This document shows positions 1-8,639 of a stretch of DNA of 64,000 bases, piece after piece (the stretch's first letter is position 1; every line of letters starts with the position of its first letter). The notes beneath the pieces were generated by a model. The model made no database searches, was not told the origin of the DNA, and saw only the letters and a list, made by a program, of their open reading frames with translations. The stretch spans positions 248,001 to 312,000 of the forward strand of contig NZ_JAHLKR010000019.1 of assembly GCF_021991875.1 (NCBI RefSeq), given 5' to 3'. Source of the DNA: Mycetohabitans sp. B8. Lineage in GTDB: Bacteria; Pseudomonadota; Gammaproteobacteria; Burkholderiales; Burkholderiaceae. The translations under genes and the position numbers were made by a program.

Positions 1-2
1 TA

Positions 3-767
3 CTCGGCTTTCTCGCACTCGCGTCCATCGAGCGGGGCAAGCGCGTAGGCAGTGCGGAGTTGGCGATCAAGGTACTGGCGCTACTCGCCGGATGTCTGGC
101 GTCCTATCTTTCCGGTTCGCGAGGTGGATGGATCGCACTGCCTTGGCTCATCTGGATGACGGTCAGCGGCCGCCACTGGATCTCCTCTACGCGCTCGCGC
201 ATCGCACTGGGCGCCCTGTTGCTCGGCTGCCTTGCAGTTGCCAGTACGACGTCGATGGTGCGAGAACGCTTCGACGCAATCGGCACCGACCTGCGCAAGT
301 TCGAGCAAGGAGAAGTCAGAACTTCGACCGGACAACGGCTTGAACTGTGGCGAGCCTCGCTTCAGTTATTTGTCGAGCATCCGCTGTTCGGCGTCGGCAA
401 GGGGCAACTGGAACCAGCATTGATCACGCTGGCTGATCGCGGCGAGACGCCGCGTTTCATCGCGAACCAGCATGCCCATAACGAGTTTTTTTCAATGCTT
501 GCGGAAGTGGGCGCGGCTGGCATGATTTTGCTGCTGCTGCTCTACGTCGGAACATTCCAATCATTCTGGCGCGAACGCAAGCACAATGATGCGACCATTT
601 CCACCGCGGCTTATCTCGGGCTTACGCTAATCGGCAGCACAATCATTTTCGGGCTGACAATTGACGTGCTGCCAATCGTGATGAATGCGGCGTTTTTCGC
701 GCTGACCTCAGCCACGCTGCTCGCGACGATTGCGAGCCGCAAGAGAGAGCTGGCCGGCACACTGTAG
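3..767 (+). CDS. Wzy/WaaL-family O-antigen polymerase or ligase, C-terminal part
   Basis: The 5' end lies before the window and the reading frame is open from base 3. The fragment shows at least five hydrophobic helices. A Ser-Gly-Ser-Arg-Gly-Gly-Trp motif sits shortly after the first helix, as in the Wzy_C domain (O-antigen ligase/polymerase). A periplasmic-loop-like stretch contains HPLFGVGKGQ and a conserved His-Ala-His-Asn-Glu. Such proteins join or polymerise undecaprenyl-linked O-units at the periplasmic face of the inner membrane. It converges on the minus-strand O-antigen genes that follow, which fits a polysaccharide role. Polymerase and ligase cannot be told apart from this portion. 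Confidence 0.8.
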   Translation, partial: LGFLALASIERGKRVGSAELAIKVLALLAGCLASYLSGSRGGWIALPWLIWMTVSGRHWISSTRSRIALGALLLGCLAVASTTSMVRERFDAIGTDLRKFEQGEVRTSTGQRLELWRASLQLFVEHPLFGVGKGQLEPALITLADRGETPRFIANQHAHNEFFSMLAEVGAAGMILLLLLYVGTFQSFWRERKHNDATISTAAYLGLTLIGSTIIFGLTIDVLPIVMNAAFFALTSATLLATIASRKRELAGTL

Positions 768-937
768 TGGAAGCACGCGGTTAATACCGCAACCTTAACT
801 ATTTCTATTATTATGGTGCATGCTTGGGAATCGCCAGTGCGTCCAAACTATCGATCGCTGGCAACACGACAACAAATGCTTCTCGGCCAAATCTCCCCTT
901 TCCTATGGGGACGCTGGTGCCGGACACCAGCCGCATC

Positions 938-1942
938 TCATTTCTTTCCATCTCCCTCTCGCCATCGCACCGCCAAGCGCTTGATTGCAAAAAAAGGGGA
1001 ATAGATGGCTGGGCACACAGCATATAAGAACATCCGGACACGAAAGCCAATCTTTACTCTACTCGAACTGACAAGCAACAACACTTTGCGCACGAGCGTT
1101 GGCGTCTCAAACACTGCATTCGTGTAATTCTCCCGAGCTAGCTTGCTCAGCAACACTACACGCATCCGTTCACCCACCCCAGCCGTATCAGCATCTTTGA
1201 GTAACTGTGTGACTTCTGCTATCGCAAAGCGATTAGTCAATCGAATCCGCTCAACAAATTCCTCGACCCTTGCCCAGCGGCGTTTGCGCGACAGCCCTCC
1301 ACGCCGGTACATCACAAGCGGTTCACGCAAACTGCGCGCACCACCTGACATGATCGCACGGAACGTCATGATCTGATCTTCAGCCATTGCACCCGGCATC
1401 ATATCGCCAAAGCGGTCGAACAATCTGCGTGACCATGCGTGGGCCGCGCCGACGACATATGGACGATGCCTCGCCCAGTCATCAAAGGAACGATAGGTAC
1501 TTAGGTCAGTTGGACTCAATCGACCGTGAGCATCGCCCGCGTTGTCAAAATCGACTAAATCCGACGCAATCAGGTCAGGGCGACGGCCCTGCGACAACCA
1601 GTAGTCGCACAACACCTCACAACGGTTTGGCAGCGACACGTCGTCACCGGCAGCGACAACAAGCAGTTCACCCGAGCTCATGCGGGCAAGCCTTGACAAG
1701 TGCGCGCTGATGCCCTCATTGCGTTCGTTGCGGTTCAAAATGATCCGGTGCGGTCCACAGTAACCTTTCACCGCGCGGCGAATCTCTTCGAACGTATCGT
1801 CACTCGAACAGTCATCGGAGATCAGAATCTCGAGCGGAGAATAGGTCTGCTGAAGCGCGCCGCGAACGGCATCAGCCACTACGGCGGCTTGGTTGAACGC
1901 AATGAGAAGAACTGAAATCAGTGGCCGAGTGGCGTCATTCAT
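938..1942 (-). CDS. Family 2 glycosyltransferase
   Basis: GT-A fold glycosyltransferase of family GT2, about 334 residues. The N-terminus reads PLISVLLIAFNQ, followed by an acidic SDDCSSDDT segment (nucleotide binding) and a GDD motif near residue 95 in place of DXD (metal/sugar-nucleotide binding). A C-terminal helical, basic tail probably contacts the membrane. It is the last gene of a minus-strand polysaccharide operon behind the WbpM-type dehydratase, so it probably adds one sugar to an undecaprenyl-linked O-unit. The ATG at 1942 places the GT2 core at the usual position. ATG 1996 or TTG 2083 would add 18 or 47 residues, and no upstream site has a good ribosome-binding site. Donor sugar unknown. 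Confidence 0.85.
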   Translation of the reverse strand: MNDATRPLISVLLIAFNQAAVVADAVRGALQQTYSPLEILISDDCSSDDTFEEIRRAVKGYCGPHRIILNRNERNEGISAHLSRLARMSSGELLVVAAGDDVSLPNRCEVLCDYWLSQGRRPDLIASDLVDFDNAGDAHGRLSPTDLSTYRSFDDWARHRPYVVGAAHAWSRRLFDRFGDMMPGAMAEDQIMTFRAIMSGGARSLREPLVMYRRGGLSRKRRWARVEEFVERIRLTNRFAIAEVTQLLKDADTAGVGERMRVVLLSKLARENYTNAVFETPTLVRKVLLLVSSSRVKIGFRVRMFLYAVCPAIYSPFFAIKRLAVRWREGDGKK

Positions 1943-2182
1943 TGGCTCTGCACCGACCGCAGCGATCGTTTCGGGTATCTCATTGGAACTGGTCATAAGG
2001 ATTGGAGAAAGGTCGTGGATCCCGGGCGAATATAGTGTGCCATCCTGCCCTCCACGGCAATGCCTTCTATCAGCCTTGTTCAATCGAAAGTAGCGTAATC
2101 CTGAGTCTGAGTGCTTGACGACTTCCAGTTTCCAAACCTAGTTTGGACGAGTTCTGGATTCAATAGTATTGAAGTTTCACAC

Positions 2183-4075
2183 CTAGGCCGCTCCAGTTAG
2201 TTTGTTGGCCGTCTCAAGCGGCAAGCTGCTCAACTGCGCGCCGATCATGGGCTGATATTCGGGCACCCAGCGCCGCAAATCCCGGCGCACTTCATCGTCG
2301 GACGGCACGCGATGCTGCATCAGCCACGGCAGCATCGCATTCAGCAAATTCGCAGGTACCTCACGCGCCTTCGCGATACGCAGCTTCGGATGCGGCGTGC
2401 GGATCGTCGTTTCTTCGTCGGCGAGCAACTCTTCGTACAACTTCTCGCCCGGCCGCAAGCCTGTGAAAACGATCTTGATTTGATCCTCGTTGAAGCCATA
2501 CAGGCGGATTAGGTCGCGTGCGAGATCGACGATACACACGGGTTCGCCCATATCGAGCAGGAAGATTTCCCCGCCTTGACCCATGCTTGATGCCTGCAAG
2601 ACAAGTTGCGACGCCTCCGGGATCGTCATGAAAAAGCGCGTAATGCTTGGATGTGTGACGGTCACCGGTCCGCCACGCGTAATCTGTTCCTGGAACTTCG
2701 GTATCACGCTGCCCGCACTGCCCAGCACGTTGCCAAAGCGCACTGTCTCGATCTTGGTCGTATTCGTGCTCTGCTGCAACACCTGGCAGACCATTTCCGC
2801 CATCCGCTTACTGGCCCCCATTACGTTGGTTGGATTGACGGCTTTGTCGGTTGATATCAGCACGAAACGGCACACCTTGTGCCGGATCGCGGCGCTGGCA
2901 ACGCGATACGTGCCGAGCACGTTGTTGCGTATTGCTTGCCATGCGTTAAGCTGCTCCATCAGCGGGACATGCTTGTATGCGGCGGCGTGAAAAACGATAT
3001 GAGGCGCGTACCTGGCCATCACCTGGTCTATCAGCAACGAATCCTTGGCGTCACCGATTACCGGTTTGATTGACACGTCTGGATAATGGTCGTGCAACTC
3101 TTCGTTGAGTTGGTATATCGCATATTCAGACAGGTCTAAAGCAATCAATTGAGCGGGACCAAAGCGCAGGATCTGCCGGCACAATTCCGCCCCGATCGAT
3201 CCTCCAGCCCCAGTCACCATCACCACTTGGCCCTTCAATAACGCTTCGACATGCGCGGTATCGATTGACACCGGATCGCGTCCCAACAGGTCTTCTAGAT
3301 CGATTTGACGAACTCTGGACAACGAGGACTGACCTCGAGTCAATGCAGTCAGTCTCGGCAGAACAAAGGCTTGGACCCCTGCTCGCACGCATGCGGTCGC
3401 GATACGTCGATGCGCATCGACCGACGCAGACGGAATTGCGATGATAACGTGCCCCACCTTCAGTTCAGTCGCAAACCGCTTCAATTCCGATATAGGCCCA
3501 AGCACTTGGTAGCCGTAAAGCTCACGCCCGTGCTTTACAGGATCGTCATCCAACAGGCCAACCAGCCGCCATTCCCCCGACCGTTTCAGCTCACGAACAA
3601 TACCTGCCGCCGCATTACCCGCTCCCAATACAAAAACTGGTTTGCCTTGGCCAACCAGCCCACCGTATAGATAAAATTCCTTTGCTGCACGATAGATCGC
3701 ACGAGCGCCGCCCATTCCCAGAAAAAGCAACATCGGCGAGACAGCTAACACAGATCGAGGAATGATAGGAGCCGGCTGGATCATCACGGACGCAATCATC
3801 ACCAACACGGCGCCAAACCAGATCGCTTTGGCGATCCGCACAAGGTCTGGCAAGCTTGCGAACACCCACATGCCGCGATATAGGCCAAGCAGTCGAAACA
3901 TGGCGCCATACAGCGGCAACACCCAAACCAGTGCATACAACGCGCCGGTGCGAAAATCGTCCGGAACCGCTCCATTAAACCGGATGATGTAGGCGCAGGC
4001 CCAGGCCAACGCAACCGAGCATAAATCAAATGCAAAAGCACTGATCGAAAGCCATGAGACTTTAAGTTTGATCAT
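2183..4075 (-). CDS. wbpM: WbpM/CapD-type nucleotide-sugar 4,6-dehydratase, membrane-anchored
   Basis: About 630 residues. Roughly four transmembrane helices lie in residues 10-130. A first Rossmann-like domain follows (GAGNAAAG near 152), then a second SDR domain with GAGGSIG near 289. The catalytic segment reads STDKAVNPTNVMGASK, so Met occupies the position of the usual Tyr of YxxxK. This is the Ser-Met-Lys arrangement known from WbpM-family UDP-GlcNAc C6-dehydratases. The enzyme makes a UDP-4-keto-6-deoxy sugar leading to QuiNAc- or FucNAc-type residues. The ATG at 4075 is preferred over TTG 4084. It overlaps the end of the upstream glycosyl-1-phosphate transferase gene, implying translational coupling. 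Confidence 0.93.
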   Translation of the reverse strand: MIKLKVSWLSISAFAFDLCSVALAWACAYIIRFNGAVPDDFRTGALYALVWVLPLYGAMFRLLGLYRGMWVFASLPDLVRIAKAIWFGAVLVMIASVMIQPAPIIPRSVLAVSPMLLFLGMGGARAIYRAAKEFYLYGGLVGQGKPVFVLGAGNAAAGIVRELKRSGEWRLVGLLDDDPVKHGRELYGYQVLGPISELKRFATELKVGHVIIAIPSASVDAHRRIATACVRAGVQAFVLPRLTALTRGQSSLSRVRQIDLEDLLGRDPVSIDTAHVEALLKGQVVMVTGAGGSIGAELCRQILRFGPAQLIALDLSEYAIYQLNEELHDHYPDVSIKPVIGDAKDSLLIDQVMARYAPHIVFHAAAYKHVPLMEQLNAWQAIRNNVLGTYRVASAAIRHKVCRFVLISTDKAVNPTNVMGASKRMAEMVCQVLQQSTNTTKIETVRFGNVLGSAGSVIPKFQEQITRGGPVTVTHPSITRFFMTIPEASQLVLQASSMGQGGEIFLLDMGEPVCIVDLARDLIRLYGFNEDQIKIVFTGLRPGEKLYEELLADEETTIRTPHPKLRIAKAREVPANLLNAMLPWLMQHRVPSDDEVRRDLRRWVPEYQPMIGAQLSSLPLETANKLTGAA

Positions 4076-5114
4076 CGGCGTCAAGACCTTCAGGAAGAGT
4101 AGACTTGGCTACATAGCTCCGCCAACGCCGGTCAACCCAATAACCTATCGTGACGAGCACCAGCGCCCAGCCGAACACTGCCATCCACTGATAGAGGGGG
4201 GTAAACCGCAAAGCGACAATGGCAAGCATTATGCCAGCCACCATCACCCAATACCAAATTAGCGCCGTAGTCGCATGTCCCAACCCCGAACGCACCATTC
4301 GTTGATAGTAATGCTCTCTGTGGGCGTGCCAAAATCGCTCGCCACGCCACAACCGCTTCAGCAGCGTCACAGAAGCATCGCCAATGAAAGGTGCAAATGT
4401 CAGCGCCGGAAACCACACAGGCCAGACTCCACCTCTCCATCCCCAATAGCCCAGCGCTCCAGCAAGAAACCCCAGCGGGATCGATCCGGCGTCGCCAAGG
4501 AAGACCCGGGCCGGGTGGAAATTGAAAAGCAGAAAACCTGCTACAGCACCGGAGATCACTGCGCTCGCGGCAGCAAGTTGTACGTCTGGATGGTTGACGG
4601 AAAGCGCTGCGTATGCATAGCCGCCAAATCCAAATAACGCCATGCCTCCCGCGAGACCATCTGCACCGTCCATGAAGTTGTAAAGGTTGACTAACCACAA
4701 CAGCAAGAATGCCATGAGCACCAGCGCCCACCAGGGGACAGGCATCCGATAAACACACACTAACGACACCACCGCAATCAAATGACCAGTGAAACGTATC
4801 CGAGCAGGTAAGCCGCGCCGATCATCAATCTGTGACAGCGCCGCCAGCAAACCCGCCGCTGCGGTCGGCATCCACAGCTCTGGTGCGCTCATCCAGATGA
4901 GTAACACCACGACAGGAACGATACCCCATCCCCCGACGCGTGGCGTCGGCCGCCTATGTAGCGAGCGATCGTTCGGCACGTCTGTGGCAAGACGCCATGC
5001 AAGGCCGGTTTGGAGCAAGTAAGCTAAGATGGCAGCCACAGCGACCAGCCCGGCCACGGCGAGCAGCACACACGCCTCTAAAGGGGGGAGTTTCAAAACT
5101 TGCACAGGAGACAT
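4062..5114 (-). CDS. WecA/WbpL-type undecaprenyl-phosphate glycosyl-1-phosphate transferase
   Basis: Polytopic enzyme of glycosyltransferase family 4 (MraY/WecA superfamily), about 350 residues with roughly ten helices. Family landmarks are visible: PNDRSLHRRPTPRVGG after the first helices, NLYNFMDGADGLAGG (Asp-rich Mg/catalytic motif), FNFHPARVFLGDAGS, and a His-containing cytoplasmic loop HAHREHYYQR. It transfers a sugar-1-phosphate (probably FucNAc, QuiNAc or GlcNAc) to undecaprenyl phosphate and so starts O-unit assembly. ATG 5114 begins 5 bases after the preceding gene's stop codon, so I prefer it to GTG 5141. Its pairing with an SDR epimerase mirrors wbpV-wbpL of Pseudomonas O-antigen clusters. 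Confidence 0.92.
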   Translation of the reverse strand: MSPVQVLKLPPLEACVLLAVAGLVAVAAILAYLLQTGLAWRLATDVPNDRSLHRRPTPRVGGWGIVPVVVLLIWMSAPELWMPTAAAGLLAALSQIDDRRGLPARIRFTGHLIAVVSLVCVYRMPVPWWALVLMAFLLLWLVNLYNFMDGADGLAGGMALFGFGGYAYAALSVNHPDVQLAAASAVISGAVAGFLLFNFHPARVFLGDAGSIPLGFLAGALGYWGWRGGVWPVWFPALTFAPFIGDASVTLLKRLWRGERFWHAHREHYYQRMVRSGLGHATTALIWYWVMVAGIMLAIVALRFTPLYQWMAVFGWALVLVTIGYWVDRRWRSYVAKSTLPEGLDADDQT

Positions 5115-5119
5115 CCGTT

Positions 5120-6076
5120 TCAGTGAGCTTCTCGATACCACATAGCGGTTTTCAACAAACCTTCTTCAATGGAGTATGGAACACGCCATCCTAAAACTTT
5201 GCTGATATGCGATATATCAAGTCGCAAGTCGTTTACTAGGCGCTCAACCGCTTCTGAGCGGCCAGTAAGTCGGCCCGCAATCCGCAGCATCAGCACCGGC
5301 ACCGAAATAAGCCGCGCAGGTACATTCAACTGCAGTGAAAGCATCCGCACCCATTGTGCCACCGTCAAATCCAAGCCATCGCTCACATGAAACGTTTCAC
5401 CTGCGGCAGATGGGTGGAGTGCACAACGCACCAATGCGTCTACAAGGTTATCTAAGAAGATCATGCTGCGGCGCGCGTCGACGGAGCCAAGTGGCAATGG
5501 AATCCCGCGGTCAATCGCTGTCATTAATTGTAAAAAGTTGGCGCGCACGCCTGGCCCATACACTAGCGGCGGGCGCACAATGACAATTTCCATCCCGGTG
5601 CTGTGTCCGAACGTGATAAGCGCCCGTTCTGCCTCCAGCTTTGACAAGCCATAGGGATCAACCGGCACAGGAGTGACCGTTTCCTTTAAAGGGCTACCGC
5701 CATCCGTTTCGCCCGCGGCCTTGATGCTGCTGACGAAGACAAAGCGGCGCGCTCCTGCGGCGCGCGCCGCTTCTGCAACGCGAACTGTGCCGCCGACATT
5801 CGTCGCGCGATACGCGGCAAGCGGGTCCGCAGCCTCATCACGCATAACATGAACGCGGGCAGCGAGATGGATTACGCAGTCGCTGCGGACGCGACGCGGC
5901 CAAATACGTTCCAGCCCATCAAAATCGTTCCCTACACTCAACCAGTTATGTACGCCTTCACAAGCAGACTGGCCATGACGAGCCACCCCGATGACCCGAC
6001 CGCCGAGCCCGAGCAACGCTTGGCATAGCCGCCGGCCAATGAATCCATTCGCTCCTGTTACGACGAAACCAGTCAT
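5120..6076 (-). CDS. NAD-dependent epimerase/dehydratase (WbpV-like SDR)
   Basis: Extended short-chain dehydrogenase of about 318 residues. It has an N-terminal GANGFIG nucleotide-binding motif, HLAARVHVM, a catalytic Ser in FVSSIKAAGE, and Tyr/Lys in YGLSKLEAE. It resembles UDP-hexose 4-epimerases/reductases that finish 6-deoxy-amino sugars, acting after the WbpM-type dehydratase encoded two genes downstream. ATG 6076 overlaps the upstream glycosyltransferase stop by 4 bases (ATGA), a coupled arrangement. GTG 6082 would be only two residues longer. Whether it acts as a 4-reductase or 4-epimerase cannot be read from sequence alone. Confidence 0.88.
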   Translation of the reverse strand: MTGFVVTGANGFIGRRLCQALLGLGGRVIGVARHGQSACEGVHNWLSVGNDFDGLERIWPRRVRSDCVIHLAARVHVMRDEAADPLAAYRATNVGGTVRVAEAARAAGARRFVFVSSIKAAGETDGGSPLKETVTPVPVDPYGLSKLEAERALITFGHSTGMEIVIVRPPLVYGPGVRANFLQLMTAIDRGIPLPLGSVDARRSMIFLDNLVDALVRCALHPSAAGETFHVSDGLDLTVAQWVRMLSLQLNVPARLISVPVLMLRIAGRLTGRSEAVERLVNDLRLDISHISKVLGWRVPYSIEEGLLKTAMWYREAH

Positions 6077-6894
6077 ATCCACTTCCAGCCAAAACGGCGG
6101 TAAAATTTAAACGCTGATTGGGCGAACATACCGATGTGCTTAACGCCTTTACGCGACGCTCCGCCACCGTGGTGCACGATGCGCACGGACGGCACGTATG
6201 CGATCCGCGCAACGGCGTGAGTACGCAGGCTCAAATCGTAATCCTCAAAGTACAAGAAATAACGTGGATCGAAACCGCGAAGTCTCTTGAGAATGTCGGT
6301 ACGGAATAGCATAAAGCAACCACTAACGATTGGTGGATCCCAGACGACGTCGTGATCGTTAATAACTTCTCGCATCTCATAGTTGGCAAGACGATGATCA
6401 AACCAACTTTTAAGAGCTGTAGGAGCAAAGCCACGCAATAGTAAATCGGTGATGGAGGGATGTCGGCGGCAAAGGTATTGCTGGCTACCGTCGCCACCGA
6501 CGATCAGTGGCGCTATAAGACCGACATCGGCATGCTCGCTGAAGAAAGCGATTGCGCGCCAAAGCGCATCTTGGTCAATCTCGACATCTGGATTTAATAT
6601 TAAGTGAAAGCACGATCTTGTGTCTTTAAGGGCGAGATTATGCCCTTGCCCATAACCTACATTACCGTGGCCAGAAAGAACAAAAACTTTAATATTGGAA
6701 TCTGCGAGTGCGGATTCATAGTCTAAAGCATGTAGATCTGAACCGTTATCAACCAGTGTCAGCATAGCGTAAGGCTGAGTGGCTAATCCCTCCAGGCTTT
6801 CCAAGCGTCTCAATGCAGCGCCAAGACTTGTTAGCGTATTGCGCAACACTTTCAGCGGCTGACGATAGGTGACAATTGAAACGGAGATCAGCAT
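6073..6894 (-). CDS. Family 2 glycosyltransferase (rhamnosyltransferase-like)
   Basis: GT2 enzyme of 273 residues starting ISVSIVTYRQP. LVDNGSD sits near residue 50, GHGNVGYGQGHNLAL follows, and LNPDVEID carries the metal-binding acidic motif. A FLYFEDYDLSLR motif (the ED-Y of the acceptor/catalytic region) is typical of WbbL-like rhamnosyltransferases. Since rfbBACD is encoded just upstream, dTDP-L-rhamnose is a reasonable donor, but this is inference. Base composition is clearly lower in G+C than the flanking housekeeping genes; two sampled 60-base lines have 29 and 27 G+C. It is the first intact gene after the insertion-sequence debris, which may have cut it off from the rfb promoter. Confidence 0.88.
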   Translation of the reverse strand: MLISVSIVTYRQPLKVLRNTLTSLGAALRRLESLEGLATQPYAMLTLVDNGSDLHALDYESALADSNIKVFVLSGHGNVGYGQGHNLALKDTRSCFHLILNPDVEIDQDALWRAIAFFSEHADVGLIAPLIVGGDGSQQYLCRRHPSITDLLLRGFAPTALKSWFDHRLANYEMREVINDHDVVWDPPIVSGCFMLFRTDILKRLRGFDPRYFLYFEDYDLSLRTHAVARIAYVPSVRIVHHGGGASRKGVKHIGMFAQSAFKFYRRFGWKWI

Positions 6895-7020
6895 GGAGCT
6901 CTACAATGTATAAGTTAATCAAAGTGCCCTATCGAGGCAGCCGCAACGCAGCCTTTCCACGCAGTGCTGCGCTGCTATTTTACCCCGAGCGTTTCGCGCC
7001 GAACTAACCGCAGTGTAGTG
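6895..7020. other. Intergenic, no gene seen
   Basis: This is the start of an 830-base gap between two polysaccharide genes. I see no open frame or RNA gene in this part. Short A+T-rich stretches near 6905-6930 could carry the promoter of the minus-strand glycosyltransferase operon, but no clear -35/-10 pair stands out. Confidence 0.4.
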
Positions 7021-7180
7021 GCTAATGCCGCCTTCATGGGCAGCTGCATGGACTAACTCTGCCGACTCGACAGATCGCTAACGACAGTGAGATACAAGGC
7101 TGCACTGCCGCTAGATAGGTAATGTCGCTTACCCAGAGCCAGTTGGCCATCGCGGCGGTGGAGTTGCGCACCTAACCCGA
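7020..7180 (-). mobile_element. IS3-family transposase OrfB fragment
   Basis: Read on the minus strand, this stretch encodes NWLWVSDITYLA. A shift of frame then gives SAALYLTVVSDLSSRQ. Together these match the start of the IS3-family integrase (rve) domain, usually W-x-x-DITY followed by a GWLYL-VV-DLFSR block. The first catalytic Asp (in SDITY) is still present, but the rest of the domain is missing. It is a dead fragment with no visible terminal repeats. Confidence 0.65.
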
Positions 7181-7240
7181 CCCCAGAAAATCGCGGCAGC
7201 CAGACTCTAGTAAAGTTCGTTTTTGGAGAAGAAGACGAAC

Positions 7241-7375
7241 ATGAAGAAGCGCTTTACAAAAGAGCAAATCATCGAGTTTTCGAAGAAAACCGGGGCCGCC
7301 ATGTCGATCAAGGCGCTATACAGGAAGCACGATTCAGTGACGCGTCGTTCTACACGAGGCGCGCAAAGTTCGGTA
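7241..7375 (+). mobile_element. IS3-family OrfA (helix-turn-helix) fragment, frameshifted
   Basis: The ATG at 7241 begins MKKRFTKEQIIEF and continues to SIKALYRKHD, the N-terminus of IS3/IS407-type OrfA. A single missing base near 7336 breaks the frame. Read in the next frame, FSDASFYTRRAKFG follows, exactly as in the intact family. The sequence then runs into unrelated IS66-like sequence, so this is a truncated remnant. Confidence 0.75.
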
Positions 7376-7600
7376 GACTCCTGTTGCGCCGTTGGGTGGC
7401 CGCGCAGCAAGAGCAGGACGCGGCGTGGTTGCAAGGGAGACTGCGATAATGCGCATCGACGAGATCTGATTGGCGACCGAGCCGATCGATATGCGTGCGG
7501 GCATCGATAAGATCCTAGTGCGTGTCGTGCCGATTGCTTATCCACCGAACCGACGACATCGCCGCGCTTTTACCGCATCGCTGGTCACCTTGCGCAGCTT
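7375..7600 (+). mobile_element. IS66-family remnant (end of TnpA, start of TnpB)
   Basis: One frame ends AAQQEQDAAWLQGRLR with a TAA that overlaps an ATG (TAATG). From there the reading is MRIDEI, a stop, then LATEPIDMRAGIDKILVRVV. The last part matches the N-terminus of IS66 TnpB, where the stop stands at a normally conserved Trp (TGA for TGG). Similarity fades by about 7530. The junction with IS3 sequence suggests one element landed in or recombined with another. Confidence 0.6.
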
Positions 7601-7727
7601 AATTGCGATAATTTACGCCCCGGGCATGCCTTTGTCGGGTGCTTATCCTTGAACAAATCTGGGGGGCTTCTATCAAACGGAGCGACTTTGTAAGCCAGAG
7701 TCACTTGTGGAACATTGATTTGCACTG

Positions 7728-8639
7728 TCAATGGAATTGAAGACACCACTTCAACGCCTGATCCCATCGCGGTGGCCGCAAACCAAACACGCTCGCTAAC
7801 TTATCGTTAGACAAACAAGAATTCGCGGGTCGCTCCGCTTGTGTGGGAAAGTCGGATGCGGGTATCGGCATAACAGTCGGCACACGCTCCAGAGCTATCG
7901 CATCAAAGATGGCTTGGGCAAAACCATGCCATGATGTGGAGCCGGCCGCAGTCAGGTGATAAAGACCTGAACGCTCTTGCCACCATTGTCGCGTATCGTG
8001 GGCGGCTAGCGCCTGGGATACGATATGTGCGGTCAGCGTCGCGATGGTGTTGCTCCATGTCGGCGAGCCGAATTGATCAGCTACCACTTTGATTTCATCG
8101 CGTTCCTTACCGAGACGCAGCATCGTTAGCAAGAAATTTCTGCCACGCATGCCATAGACCCAGCTCGTGCGCAGGATTAGATGGTGCGCACCGGCGCTTG
8201 CAATCGCCCGCTCCCCAGCTAGCTTGCTGACGCCATAAACATTCCTGGGGTCAGCCTCGTCTTCTTCAACGTACGGTGAGTCTTTTTCGCCGTTGAAGAC
8301 GTAGTCCGTCGAATAGTGAATTATCGCAGCCCCCACCCGCCTCGCCTCGTCGGCCAACACGCCGGGAGCCTTCGCATTGACCTGCATCGCTAAGCCGGGA
8401 TTGTTCTGCGCCGCATCGACCGCCGTGTAGGCAGCTGGATTCACAATCACCGCGGGTCTGATGGCGCGTATGACGGCACGCATCTGATCGGGTTCAGTCA
8501 AGTCAAAAGCGACTCTATCCACAGCGATTACTTTGCCCAAGCCCTGCATTGTGCGAACCAGTTCAAAGCCGATCTGTCCCGTCGCACCCGTCACCAGGAT
8601 CGTCGCTTCGCCGCGCCGTTTTTGCTCGCCGACCGTCAT
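7728..8639 (-). CDS. rfbD: dTDP-4-dehydrorhamnose reductase
   Basis: This enzyme makes the last step of dTDP-L-rhamnose synthesis, reducing dTDP-4-keto-L-rhamnose with NAD(P)H. It is 303 residues. It has an N-terminal GATGQIGFEL Rossmann motif, NPAAYTAVDAAQ, a Ser/Thr region YSTDYVFNG, and the catalytic Tyr/Lys in YGVSKLAGE. RTSWVYG follows, typical of RmlD. The start codon overlaps the rfbC stop by 4 bases (ATGA), so it is translated as part of rfbBACD. Downstream lies insertion-sequence debris rather than the rest of the polysaccharide operon. Confidence 0.96.
   Translation of the reverse strand: MTVGEQKRRGEATILVTGATGQIGFELVRTMQGLGKVIAVDRVAFDLTEPDQMRAVIRAIRPAVIVNPAAYTAVDAAQNNPGLAMQVNAKAPGVLADEARRVGAAIIHYSTDYVFNGEKDSPYVEEDEADPRNVYGVSKLAGERAIASAGAHHLILRTSWVYGMRGRNFLLTMLRLGKERDEIKVVADQFGSPTWSNTIATLTAHIVSQALAAHDTRQWWQERSGLYHLTAAGSTSWHGFAQAIFDAIALERVPTVMPIPASDFPTQAERPANSCLSNDKLASVFGLRPPRWDQALKWCLQFH

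Noticed and set aside
777-790. Hairpin GCGGT-TAAT-ACCGC after the Wzy/WaaL-type gene as a terminator
   Set aside because: The stem is only 5 bp and no T-run follows; too weak to call.
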